Assembly (NCBI GenBank): GCA_964016985.1
Contig: OZ024824.1
Coordinates: forward strand, 125,276,803-125,340,802
Origin: Anodontia alba
Lineage: Eukaryota; Mollusca; Bivalvia; Lucinida; Lucinidae
Direction of reading: 5' to 3'
DNA length: 64,000 nucleotides
Position 1 is the stretch's first letter. Every line of letters starts with the position of its first letter. Under the pieces are notes generated by a model. The model saw only the letters and a list, made by a program, of their open reading frames with translations, made no database searches and was not told where the DNA came from. The translations under genes were made by a program, and so were the position numbers. Shown piece after piece: positions 53,452-63,327 of this stretch.

Positions 53452-53673
53452 ATTTGGGTTTTACGGCCCTTTCAAGAATATTTCACTTATATCGAGCCGA
53501 TCGTTCATCGAAGGTGGGCGAAAACCGGAGAACCCAGAGAAAAACCACCTGACCATCCGTAAGCAGAACTTGGCTTTCCCACATATGACCCGAGCGAGGC
53601 TCGAACCACAGCGGTGAGAAACCTAATGGATTAAGAGTCAACTCTCTTATCCATTAGGCTACGGGGGCCCGTA
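53420..53673 (-). mobile_element. tRNA-derived SINE with poly-A tail and target duplication
   Basis: Minus-strand head CCCCCGTAGCCTAATGGAT, B box GGTTCGAGCC, body GGTTTTTCTCTGGGTTCTCC, end GGGCCGTAAAACCC, then poly-A. GGACAAATCTATAA lies on both sides (53407 and 53674). Confidence 0.85.
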
Positions 53674-53761
53674 GGACAAATCTATAAAATACATAAGATG
53701 TGTCATACAATATAATGGGCCATGCCAAAGAAAAATACAGTTTCCAACATAATTATAAGAA

Positions 53762-53950
53762 ATGATGATGATGAATTGGTCTTTCACGTCCCTTTTGCAT
53801 CCCTTTCAACATGATTTAAGTCATAACCAAATAATGGAAGGATGATGATGAAAGAATCTGTGCAATGAAGACATAGTCATGAGCTGAATTCCACGTGTTG
53901 GACCTTGTGATCCACAGTCAGGCATGCTAACTGCTCAGCCTTCCCGACAC
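53762..53950 (-). mobile_element. tRNA-derived SINE, second type, degraded
   Basis: GGTCTTTCACGTCCCTTTTGC, ACATGATTTAAGTCATAACC, then the decayed head at the right. Similar to 38690-38870. Confidence 0.55.
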
Positions 53951-54057
53951 TTTGCTTCATTCAGCATATCAAGAAAGTCTCATCAGGGCCTTTACAAACA
54001 GGCAACATATTCTACAGAGGCCAATGATTCTGTAAAAGGACAGCAAAGGACGTGATC

Positions 54058-54330
54058 ATGAAAAAACATGCCTATATAAATGATCCCCTTAAACCCCACT
54101 TTTATATAGTAAAACTGGGGTTTACAGGGGTATACATTATTTTTCTTATTTCTGCTCAAAAACATAGATTATGGGTACTCGTTAGAAATGCCTTGTCGAA
54201 GCCATTCTAATGAGTACCCAAAATCTTTATTTTGAGCAGAAATATGAAGAATATCAGAATTTTTTATCAGAAAATTTTCATTTTTTGGTGGTAAAATTTT
54301 CAGTATATTGAATAGGCATGTTTTCGAAAT
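54058..54330. mobile_element. MITE family E
   Basis: GAAAAAACATGCCTATA left and AATAGGCATGTTTTCG right; GATTATGGGTACTCGTTAGA core. Confidence 0.75.
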
Positions 54331-54437
54331 GGTGATTAGACATGGTGAATGTGCAGGCTGATCTGAATCTTTGCTATCTGCATAAAGCCTACGGCATCTT
54401 TAACTTGGTGCAGCCCATATAATTTTCTAATGTCCCT

Positions 54438-54690
54438 GGCCCAGCTGTTCAAAACTTAACAAAGTTGTTAGCTAACGTGACATTAAAATTTCTATCTTGA
54501 AATATGGCAAATACATTGACATTTTTTGCTGAAAAAATATGAGTATCTTTTGCATGCATTGCAAAAGCTACTCACATTTTTTTTCAGCAAAAATATCAAT
54601 GTATTTGAAAATACTTTAGCTATAAATGATAACAAGTCTGTCAATATAAAACAAGCTAATTATGCTAACAATGCTTTGAACAATTGGGCC
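54438..54690. mobile_element. MITE family G
   Basis: GGCCCAGCTGTTCAAAACTTAAC at the left and TTTGAACAATTGGGCC at the right; TGAGTATCTTTTGCATGC centre. Confidence 0.75.
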
Positions 54691-54699
54691 ATATCTTCA

Positions 54700-55262
54700 G
54701 AGGACTTGTTAACCCGTTTTAGACTGAATAAACTCCTCCCAATTTCCACTTAGGTATGTCAGGCTCAGGCTATGCGATTTAGATATACCTAGAGAAAAAT
54801 GGCTAAAACTATTTGCAAACAGTCATCTGATATGGGTCTGCACTGCTTGTCAATTACCTTTTTTGGGGTCTCCAGACTAAACTGAGTTAAGGAAAAGTAT
54901 TTTATAATTTTGGGACAATTTTCTCCAGTTCTCCATAAAAATGTATGTTGTGGAAGCACCTTTAACCCTTGCCCTGCTGAATGAATTAAGATGCCATGCC
55001 CTTTTCAAATTTTCAGCCAATCAGATAACTTGATCCAGATTGTTAATATAAATTCACATACTGAATGGCAACCATGCAGATCCAGATCAGTTGGCTTCTT
55101 TGAAGCCAACTGATCTGGATCTACACTGTTTGCAAAGGCAGGGTATATTCGAGTTCAGCAGGACAAAGGTTAAGGAGCAATAACAATATACATTTTTATG
55201 GAAAATAACAAAACCATCACAGAATTATCACCAAATACCTCTCCTTAACAAGTCCTCTGCAA
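54700..55262. mobile_element. Family D' element split by family A copy 13
   Basis: GACAATTTTCTCCAGTTCTCC left arm up to GGAAGCACC. After the insertion, GGAGCAATAACAATATACATTTTT and CACAGAATTATCACCAAATAC. The upstream part (54815-54890) matches the triplicated unit at 44266. Confidence 0.65.
54962..55173 (+). mobile_element. piggyBac-like MITE, family A copy 13 (nested)
   Basis: TTAACCCTTGCCCTGCTGAA and TTCAGCAGGACAAAGGTTAA; core slightly shortened (GGCTTCTTTGAAGCC). Confidence 0.83.
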
Positions 55263-55507
55263 TCTTGTATACACAAAGAATGCTCTGACCAGACCAGGTC
55301 TGTGCACAGGCTAATGATGGTCTGCACCATTCACACATAAAATAATGTTGTTGTTTTGTTTTTTTTCCAGAGTGCAATAACTGTCTTGGAGACAGACATG
55401 ACTCAGATTTCTCGCATCATAAATACTGTCTGGTAACACTGTGCGTTTTGTATTGATTACAGAAAACATCATCTGAAAAGTACAAGCTATGCTATCAAGC
55501 AAGCTGC

Positions 55508-55694
55508 AACTTCGGATAAGACGCTTTTTGCAATGAGAAAGTATTGATATTTTTGTTATATCTAAAAAAAAACATACGTTGTGGTATTCATATGAAGTGC
55601 CTCATTGAGGCGCTTCTAATGAGTACCCACAACATATGTTTTTGTGGAGAAATAAGCAAAATATTTATCTGGATACCCACTGATCTACAGCTAT
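55508..55694. mobile_element. MITE family D
   Basis: ACTTCGGATAAGACGC start, GTGCCTCATTGAGGCGC centre, GATACCCACTGATCTACAGC end. Confidence 0.7.
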
Positions 55695-55893
55695 TAACAC
55701 TTACAGTTCTATGGGCAAATTCAGCAGACTACATACGATTGATATTTTTCTGATTTTATCCAGAAAATAGGATTTGACATTTGATGCAAGGTATCCCCTT
55801 AGGAGACAATCCGCATGAAATTTCAAATTATATTTTCAAGGAAAAATAAGAAAGTATAATTTAAAATAACGTCTGCCAAAGATATTACCCAGC
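55690..55893. mobile_element. MITE family F
   Basis: TTCAGCAGACTACATACG, GAAAATAGGATTTGACATTTG, TATCCCCTTAGGAGACAATCC, CCAGCAGGCTAAG. Confidence 0.6.
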
Positions 55894-55903
55894 AGGCTAA
55901 GTG

Positions 55904-56117
55904 TTAACCCTTGTCCTGCTGAATAAATTAAGATGTCACACCCACTTCTAATTTTCAGCCAATCAGATTACTTGATCTGGATTGTTGCTATAAATTCACA
56001 TACTTAATGGCAAACAGTGCAGATCCAGATCAGTTGGCTTCTTCAGAAGCCAACTGATCTGGATCTACACTGTTTGCAAAGACAGGATATATCCGGGTTC
56101 AGCAGGACAAGAGTTAA
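55904..56117 (+). mobile_element. piggyBac-like MITE, family A copy 14
   Basis: TTAA at both ends, intact left terminus; right AGCAGGACAAGAGTTAA. Perfect core. Confidence 0.85.
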
Positions 56118-56548
56118 CATGCCCTGTAGTAAGAGAAAAATAAACTTATGACAACAGTAATGACCATGATCTGCCTGTCAACTGTTCAAGATGTTCTTTC
56201 TTTAAAATATACATTCTTGAAAGTCAGAAGATCAGTGAACATCCTGACCAGACCACAGAGATGCCCATGCTAGTAAAATCTGTCAGTGTCTGTGTAGGGA
56301 AAATTACAGATTGTTTATTTCCAGTACGCTGCAATATTGATCAGGACATATCTATGGGAACCATCCTTGAACTGAGATGCACAAGGCAAAAACACTTTTT
56401 ATCTTTATCACACAATAAAGTAGAACAGAAGATATGTTTGTGTAACTACACAATCTGATCAGAATCTTGGCTGTTCACCTACACACCAGTGTTTGTTTGT
56501 TTTTTTTGTTTGTTTTTTTTTTTTTTTTTTTTTTGTTTTTTGTCATTT
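56118..56548. other. Unannotated intron sequence and poly-T
   Basis: No exon-like frame. T-rich tract at 56498-56534. Confidence 0.4.
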
Positions 56549-56647
56549 TTAACCCTGGTCTTGCTGAACCCAAATATGCCCTACCATTGCAAACAGTGTA
56601 GATCCAGATCAGTTGGCTTGTGAAGAAGCCAACTGATCTGCATCTGA

Positions 56648-56938
56648 ACTTTGTGTTGGGGTTTTAATGACACATCAACCCTTGTGGGTCATTTGGTGTC
56701 ATCTCCCAGAGAAAGGGAGAAGAGAGATAGAAGAGATAGTAGAGGAGATGAAAGAGAGAGACAGGCCTAGGGTAGAAAGAGGAAAATGAATGAAAGTGAA
56801 CAAACAGATGAATTATTCCCCTTCTATCCTTACCTGCTGCAAGGACAGCAGGCCTTGCCCAACTGTAAGCCAATATCAGTTGGATGCCCCTGTGACGCAA
56901 GATAAACGACACATTTGCCTCACCTAACAACCCTCCTG
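56648..56938 (-). mobile_element. SINE-like element, third type (nested)
   Basis: GTTGGGGTTTTAATGACACATC at the left, CAGCAGGCCTTGCCCAACTG towards the right. ATCTGNACT-like sequence on both sides (CATCTGAACTT, GATCTGCACTG) is a probable target duplication. Confidence 0.65.
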
Positions 56939-57032
56939 GATCTGCACTGTTTGTTATTCAGTATGTGAATTTGTATTTACAACCTGAATCAAATAATCCG
57001 ATTGGCTGACAATTAGAAGTGGTTGTGGCATC

Positions 57033-57246
57033 TTAACCCTTGTCCTGCTGAATAAATTAAGATGTCATGCCCATTTCTAATTTTCAGCCAATCAGAAAAC
57101 TGGATTCGCATTGTTGCTATAAATTTGCATACTTCATGGCAAACAGTGCAGATCCTGATCAGTTGGCTTCTTCAGAAGCCAACTGATCTGGATCTACACT
57201 GTTTGCAAAAGCAGGGTATATCCGGGTTCAGCAGGACAAGGGTTAA
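57033..57246 (+). mobile_element. piggyBac-like MITE, family A copy 16 (nested in copy 15)
   Basis: Intact termini with TTAA at 57033-57036 and 57243-57246. In unoccupied family A copies the target reads GGCATCTTAATTTATTC. Confidence 0.87.
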
Positions 57247-57334
57247 ATTAATCTATTCAACATGACAACATATAACTAAAATGCCCTGACTTTTGATTAG
57301 ACTGCATGTTGGGCTGGATTCTGTTGTTTATATA

Positions 57335-57500
57335 TACCACGTATACCCTAAGTATTCAGATAGACATGCTGAGTAAACAGTTTAGACCTAGATCAGACAC
57401 CATAGAATATAGAATCTGATCAAGGTCTACATTGTTTGCCACTCATCCAGTAGTTTTACAGACACATTACCAGACAGTAAAATGACAGTACTCAAATTTT
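57335..57500. mobile_element. MITE family B
   Basis: TACCCTAAGTATTCAGATAG, core AAACAGTTTAGACCTAGATC / GATCAAGGTCTACATTGTTTG. Right end replaced by the F' element. Confidence 0.6.
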
Positions 57501-57730
57501 TACCCTTAAGGAGCCAAGCAGAATTCTAGCAATGACATTCTAATTTTTTTTTCATTATTTTTCAGAGAAAATAAGGCTTGACATATCATGTGAATCATCT
57601 GCCTAACAGATGATTCACATGGTATGTCAAGTCTTATTTTCTCTGACAACTAATGATATTTTTTTTTTTTTTTTTTTTTTTTTTTCAAAATGTAATCTGC
57701 TGCAGTTGTGATTGGTGCTTGAACCCTTTT
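57501..57730. mobile_element. MITE family F' with poly-T
   Basis: ACCCTTAAGGAGCCAAGC, CATGTGAATCATCTGCCTAACAGATGATTCACATG centre split here across arms, TGCAGTTGTGATTGGTGC. T run at 57659-57685. Confidence 0.7.
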
Positions 57731-57906
57731 AACCCTGTTGACCAGTAGTGAGTACAGGTAACTATGCAAACTGTAGGATCATCAGGATCTACATTGTTTG
57801 CCATCCTGTTAATGAATTTGACTAAATCCCCTATTTAGAATAATGGATGTGCCCAATTTCAAAGATGGAATAGTCCACTTCAGAAACTCAGGGTTGAAAG
57901 GGTTAA
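57729..57906. mobile_element. Third TTAA-flanked element
   Basis: TTAACCCTGTTGACCAG at the left and TTGAAAGGGTTAA at the right; half core GGATCTACATTGTTTGCC. It shares its right TTAA with family A copy 17. Confidence 0.55.
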
Positions 57907-58111
57907 GTCCTGCTGAACCAGGATATACCCTGTTTTTACAAACAGTGTAGATCCAGATCAGTTGGCTTCTGAAGAAGCCAACTGATCTGGATCTGCACTG
58001 TTTGTCATTAAGTATGTGAATATGTATCAACAACCTGGATCAAGTAGTCTGATTGGCTGAAAATTAGAAGTGGGCGTGGCATCTTAATTTATTCAGCAGG
58101 ACAACGGTTAA
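57903..58111 (-). mobile_element. piggyBac-like MITE, family A copy 17
   Basis: TTAAGTCCTGCTGAACC (terminal CCCTT lost) and TTCAGCAGGACAACGGTTAA; full core GGCTTCTGAAGAAGCC. Confidence 0.82.
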
Positions 58112-58145
58112 GACAAATACTGTAAGGAGTTCCTATGTCTGATTG

Positions 58146-58641
58146 TGGTAGATGTCCTAAAATGTTTAATATTTTACATCATACTGTTTTGCATGAATAG
58201 CTTTTTATACAGGTTCCACAAAATACTTGGTGGAAAGGCAAACAGTGCAGATCTGGGTCTGCACTATTTGCATATGTTTGTTTGTCTGTGTTGAGGTTTT
58301 ATGGCCCAGTCAACCCAATGGGGTCATGTCGAGCATGGTCAGTTTACCTAACCACACTTTTACTGATCATGCTTAGTCCTCAAAGCGGTTAACCAGTATT
58401 GTGCACATTCTTCTGCCAGAAACTGACAACTGCCCTTCTTGAATCAGCCGAAGGGAGAGAATGACTGAAGAAAATATTTCTTGATCAATCTCCACGAAAG
58501 AATGTTGCCAACCCGGCGGGGGTCGAACCCGCAACCTCCTGATCACCAGTCGGACATGCATCCAACTGAGCCATCGAGGCTGACTTTTGCATATGTCATT
58601 TGTCATGGAAGTTGAAGTACAATATTTTAGGAATTTACTGT
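58146..58641 (+). mobile_element. MITE family C split by a SINE
   Basis: GATGTCCTAAAATGTTTAATATT at the left, GGCAAACAGTGCAGATCTGG core, and GAAGTACAATATTTTAGGAATTTAC at the right. Confidence 0.75.
58276..58583 (-). mobile_element. tRNA-SINE with target duplication
   Basis: TTTGCATATG on both sides (58266-58275 and 58586-58595). Head TCAGCCTCGATGGCTCAGTT on minus, B box GGTTCGACCCC. Confidence 0.87.
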
Positions 58642-59127
58642 GTTTAGGGTAAATATAGTAGGGCAAGGCTAATTTTCCCAAGGCTGCCCATTCTGGTTTT
58701 TTCTGCTGCATACACACCCCTAACAACCTACGTCATAACGGTGATGTAGACATCTATTTTCATCAGTAACTAGTTTTACAGAATCTTGCTAAACTAACTA
58801 GGGTTTTACGCAATTCCGAATATTCATTTAGTGCACCAAATCTATTGTGATATGGTGTGTCTGTCTTTTGAAAAAATCGGGCCTCTGAAGCAGAATGGAT
58901 AGTCAGACACTTCGACCTCAATGTAGACATTCAATAGCACTAATGATTTAAGCACAACTGGTCGAAGTATCTAAAATAACTAGAATATGTATGGAGCATG
59001 CATTTTTAGTAAAATGCAGAATTAAAAGAGACATGTTTTGTGCCCTCGGTAATTTGATGCTGCATTATACACGGTCTCCAGGAAAGGCAAACTATGTGAC
59101 AACAATACAAGATAAATTTTTTATAGC
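58642..59127. other. Unannotated intron sequence
   Basis: No recognised repeat or exon-like frame. Confidence 0.4.
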
Positions 59128-59243
59128 TCCAGACAGGATGATCAGGAAATATTTTTCCACAACAACATAATTATGTTATGGGTACTCATTAGAAGTGCTT
59201 CTAATGAGTACACAAAACATGTTATTGTTTGTTGTTCTTTTTC

Positions 59244-60096
59244 ATCCCCAATTTCTACAAAGAAAAAACGGGGATATTGTTATACCCCGTCTGTCCGTAC
59301 GTCCATCTGTAATGTCACACCATTGCTCCAAGACCATTTAAGCTAGATTCTTGAAACTTTCACAAGCGATAGCCCTATGGATGAGGACTGGAGGAACACA
59401 TTCGGAATTTTGATGTGACCCCTGGGGGCAGGGCCAGGGGTGTGGCCATGAAGGGTCCAAAATTCATTTTGTACAAACATAGTCATTTTGTACAAACATA
59501 GTCATGTTGCATATCAAATCAAAGGTTATGAAGAGTAGAATATAGTGGTGCAAAAATTTTGCCCCGGAGGCATGTCTGGGGTCCCTAGAGTTGAAAAGTA
59601 GGATTTTGGGTCCTTTTTTTTTTATTGTCACCCAACTCCTCTTAGGCTTTTACAGCTAGAACCTTGAAACTGTCACTGGTAAAAGCCCTATGGATGAGGA
59701 CTAGAGGAACACATTCAGAATTTTGATGTGACCCCTGGGGCAAGACCAGGGCCAGGGGTGTGGCCCCGAAGGATCCAAATTCATTTTGTACAAATATAAT
59801 CATGTTGCATATCAAATCTAAGGTTATGAAGAGTAGAATAGTGTGGAGCAAAAATTTTGCCCAGGGGGCATGTCTGGGGGTCACAAGAGGTCAAAAAGTA
59901 GGATTTTGGGTCCTATTTTTTTATTGTCATCCAACTCCTCTTAGGCTTTTTTAGCTAGAACCTACCTTGACACTGTCACAGGTAAAAGCCCTATGAATGA
60001 GGACTTGAGGAATGCATTTGGAATTTTGATGTGTAGGGAGATATGCGATGGCGCTGGCACAGGGATATGCGATGGCGCGCCATGGACTTGCTCTAG
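59244..60096 (+). mobile_element. Tandem-repeat element, ~300-bp monomer, first copy
   Basis: Starts ATCCCCAATTTCTACAAAG, CGGGGATATTGTTATACCCC. Units carry GATGAGGACT.GAGGAACACA, CATGTTGCATATCAAATC and GGGGCATGTCTGGGG. Ends GCGATGGCGCGCCATGG. Confidence 0.75.
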
Positions 60097-60945
60097 TTAT
60101 CCCCGCGCTTTTCAAAGAAAAGCGTGGGGATATTGTTATACCCCCCGTCCGTCCGGCCAGCCGTCCGTCCATACGTCCATCTGTAACGTCACACCATTGC
60201 TCCTAGACCATTTAAGCTAGATTCTCGAAACTTTCACAGGCAATAGCCCTATGGATGAGGACTGGAGGAACACATTCAGAATCTTGATGTGACCCCTTGG
60301 GGCAGGACCAGGGGTGTGTGGCCCCGAAGGGTCCAAAATTCATTTTATACAAACATAGCCATGTTGCTTATCAAATCGAAGGTTATGAAGAGTAGAATAC
60401 AGTGGTACAAAAATTTTGCCCCGGGGGCATGTCTGGGGGTCACTTGAGGTCAAAAAGTAGGATTTTGGGTCCTTTTTTTATTGTCACCCAACTCCTCTTA
60501 GGCTTTTTTAGCTAGAACCTTGAAACTGTCACAGGTAATATCCCTATGGATGAATACTGGAGGAACACATTTGGAATTTCAATATGACCCCTGGGGACTG
60601 GTCCAGGGGGTGTGTGACACCAATGGGTCAAAATCCATTTTGTACAAATATAGTCATGTTGCATATCAAATCGAAGGTAATGAAAAGTAGAATACAGTGG
60701 TGCAAAACTTATGCCCCGGGGGCATGTCTGGGGGTAACTAGAGGTCAAAAAGTAGGATTTGGGGTCCTTTTGTTTTGACTGTCACCTCTAAGGCTTTTTT
60801 AGTTAGAACCTTGAAACTGTCACAGGTAATAGCCTTTTGAATGAGGACTGGAGGAATGCATTTGGAATTTTAATGTGCAGGCAAATATGTGATGGCGCTG
60901 GCGTGGGGATATGCGATGGCGCGCCATCAACTTGCTCTGATTTGT
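60097..60945 (+). mobile_element. Tandem-repeat element, ~300-bp monomer, second copy
   Basis: Starts with hairpin CCCCGCGCTTTTCAAAGAAA / AAGCGTGGGG. Same units. Ends GCGATGGCGCGCCATCAAC. Head-to-tail with the first copy. Confidence 0.75.
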
Positions 60946-61135
60946 TTTTATTTTTGTTTTGAGAAACAAAAAAAAATATTGACAATTTTTGGTTAAAAAA
61001 ATGCCTTATCTGGAGCTAAGATTTGTATAACTTTTGCACTAAACATGTAGTGGGTACATGTTAGAACTGCCTTGCTGAGGCAAATTAAATGAATGCTACA
61101 AGGTTTGTTTTGATGCAAAAATAATAAAATAATAA

Positions 61136-63012
61136 CAAGAGGCCCACGGGCCACGGGTCGCTCACCTGAGTGACATAGCCACTGCAGATATGCAGATGTT
61201 ATGCAACATTTTTCCAATCCTGTCATCGCAACTAATGAAAAGATCATCATTTAAGCAGTTCTTAATTTTGAAGAAGAATATATATGGAATGCCAGTCAAT
61301 TGAGCGTGATCATTTGAACAAACTCTAAATGGCAGCCAGCTTGGATTTACGATCGGCATGATTTTGGCTATTTTTGATCTATGAGTCACCCCAATGCTTC
61401 CTACCAAGTTTCGAGTCAACTGGCCTTTCGCTTGAGGAGAAGAAGCGAAAAATAGATTTTCAAGATGGCTGCCATGATGACCATCTTGGATATCTGATTA
61501 GCAAGATTTTAGCTATTTTTGATCTACAAGTCACCCCAATGTCTCCTACGAAGTTTTGAGTCAATTGGCCTTTTGGTGCAGGAGAAGAAGCTAAATGTAG
61601 ATTTTCAAGATGGCGGCCATGGTGGCCATCTGGGATTTCGGATCAGAACGATTTTAGCTACATTTGATCTACAAGTCACCCTGATGCTTCCTTCTAAGTT
61701 TCGAGTCAAGTGACTTTTGGGTTTAGGAGAAGAAGCGAAAAATAGATTTTCAAGATAGCCGCCATGGCGGCCATCTTGGATTTACGATCGGAATGATTTT
61801 AGCTATTTTTGATCTACAGGTCACCCAAATGCTTCCTACCAAGTTTCGAGTCAACTGGCCTTTTGGTTCAGGAGAAGAAGCGAAAAATAGATTTTCAAGA
61901 TGGCTGCTATGGCGCCCATCCTGGTTTTACGATCGGCATGATTTTAGCTATTTTTGATCTACAAATCACCCCAATGCTTCCTACCAAGTTTGGAGTCTAC
62001 TGGCCTTTCGGTTCAGGAGAAGAAGCGAAAAATAGATTTTCAAGATGGCTGCCATGGCGGCCATCTTGGATTTCCGATAGGCACGATTTTAGCTATTTTT
62101 GATCTATAAGTCACCCAAATGCTTCCTACCAAGTTTGGAGTCAATTGGCTTTTGGGTTTAGGAGTAGAAGCGAAAAATAGATTTTCAAGATGGCGGCCAT
62201 GGCGGCCATCTTGGATTTCCGATCGGCATGATTTTAGCTATTTTTGATCTACAAGTCACCCTGATGCTTCCTAGCAAGTTTGGAGTCAATTGGCCTTTCA
62301 GTTCAGGAGAAGAAGTGAAAAATAGATTTTCAAGATGGCTGCCATGGCGGCCATCTTGGATTTACGATCGGCACGATTTTAGCTACTTTTGATCTACAAG
62401 TCACCCTGATGCTTCCTAGCAATTTTGGAGTCAACTGGCCTTTAGGTTCAGGAGAAGAAGCGAAAAATAGATTTTCAAGATGGCGGCCATGGCGGCCATC
62501 TTGGATTTTTGATCGGCACGATTTTAGCTATTTATGATCTACAAGTCACCCTGATGCTTCCTAGCAAGTTTGGAGTCAATTGGCCTTTCGGTTCAGGAGA
62601 AGAAGCGAAAAATAGATTTTCAAGATGGCGGCCATGGCGGCCATCTTGGATTTCCGATCGGCATGATTTTAGCTATTTTTGATCTACAAGTCATCCTGAT
62701 GCTTCCTAGCAAGTTTTGAGTCAATTGGCCTTTCGGTTCAGGAGAAGAAGCAAAAAATAGATTTTCAAGATGGCGGCCATGGCGGCCATCTTGGATTTCT
62801 GATCGGAACGATTTTAGCTATTTTTGATCTACAAGTCACCCCGATGCTTCCTACCAAGTATCAAGTCAATTGGCCCAGGGGTGTAGGAGGAGTAGGCTTT
62901 TAAAGCAATTGTTGACGCCGCACGACGGACGACGCACGACGGACGACGGACGACGGACATTGACTGACCACAATAGCTCACCATGAGCACTTCGTGCTCA
63001 GGTGAGCTAATA
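61136..63012 (+). mobile_element. Tandem-repeat element, ~145-bp monomer, about 11 units, intact ends
   Basis: ACAAGAGGCCCACGGGCC, GCTCACCTGAG at the left. Eleven units with CAAGATGGCGGCCATGGCGG. CGCACGACGGACGACG stretch, hairpin GAGCACTTCGTGCTC, then AGGTGAGCTAA at the right. Confidence 0.87.
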
Positions 63013-63327
63013 ATAATGTCTCTAGAACATCCTACTTGTCTGGGTCTAAGCTTGCAGTCTGTGTTCTAAGAAAATTTACACAGTGCAGTGATGTTTGAAA
63101 TCAACCATAATTAGAAATGAAAACACAGACAAAGTAATTGAATTAGTCAGATCTTCTAGTTCTCTGTACTGAATGACTGAGAGCCTAGCTTCAACTAACT
63201 ACTGAAGGGTAAAATTTCAACTTTTGATTCAGAGATCACATTTTGTCACATAAATAATACACAACAGTTTGCTAACTGACTGTAGGTTCAAGCTGAGTCC
63301 TAAGAAAAGGTACTAAATGACATAGGC
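63013..63327. other. Unannotated sequence
   Basis: Nothing recognised. Confidence 0.4.

Larger units (their letters stand above)
56549..57276 (-). mobile_element. piggyBac-like MITE, family A copy 15, hit twice
   Basis: TTAACCCTGGTCTTGCTGAA left end. A SINE-like unit sits in the right half of the core (56648-56938). A second family A element (57033-57246) sits in the internal TTAA after GTGGCATC. A decayed remainder (ATTAATCTATTCAACATGAC) follows. Confidence 0.78.
59128..61017. mobile_element. MITE family D split by tandem-repeat elements
   Basis: ATAGCTCCAGACAGGATG...GTACTCATTAGAAGTGC...CACAAAACATG at the left; TTTTTGGTTAAAAAAATGCC and TTATCTGGAGCTAAG at the right. About 1.7 kb of inserted sequence in between. 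Confidence 0.72.

Noticed and set aside
53600..53673. A possible tRNA gene on the minus strand
   Set aside because: A- and B-box-like sequences are present, but a SINE body and poly-A tail follow and target duplications flank the unit, so it is a SINE head.
59244..60945. Plus- and minus-strand frames in the 300-bp arrays
   Set aside because: The frames recur per unit and contain no recognisable domain.
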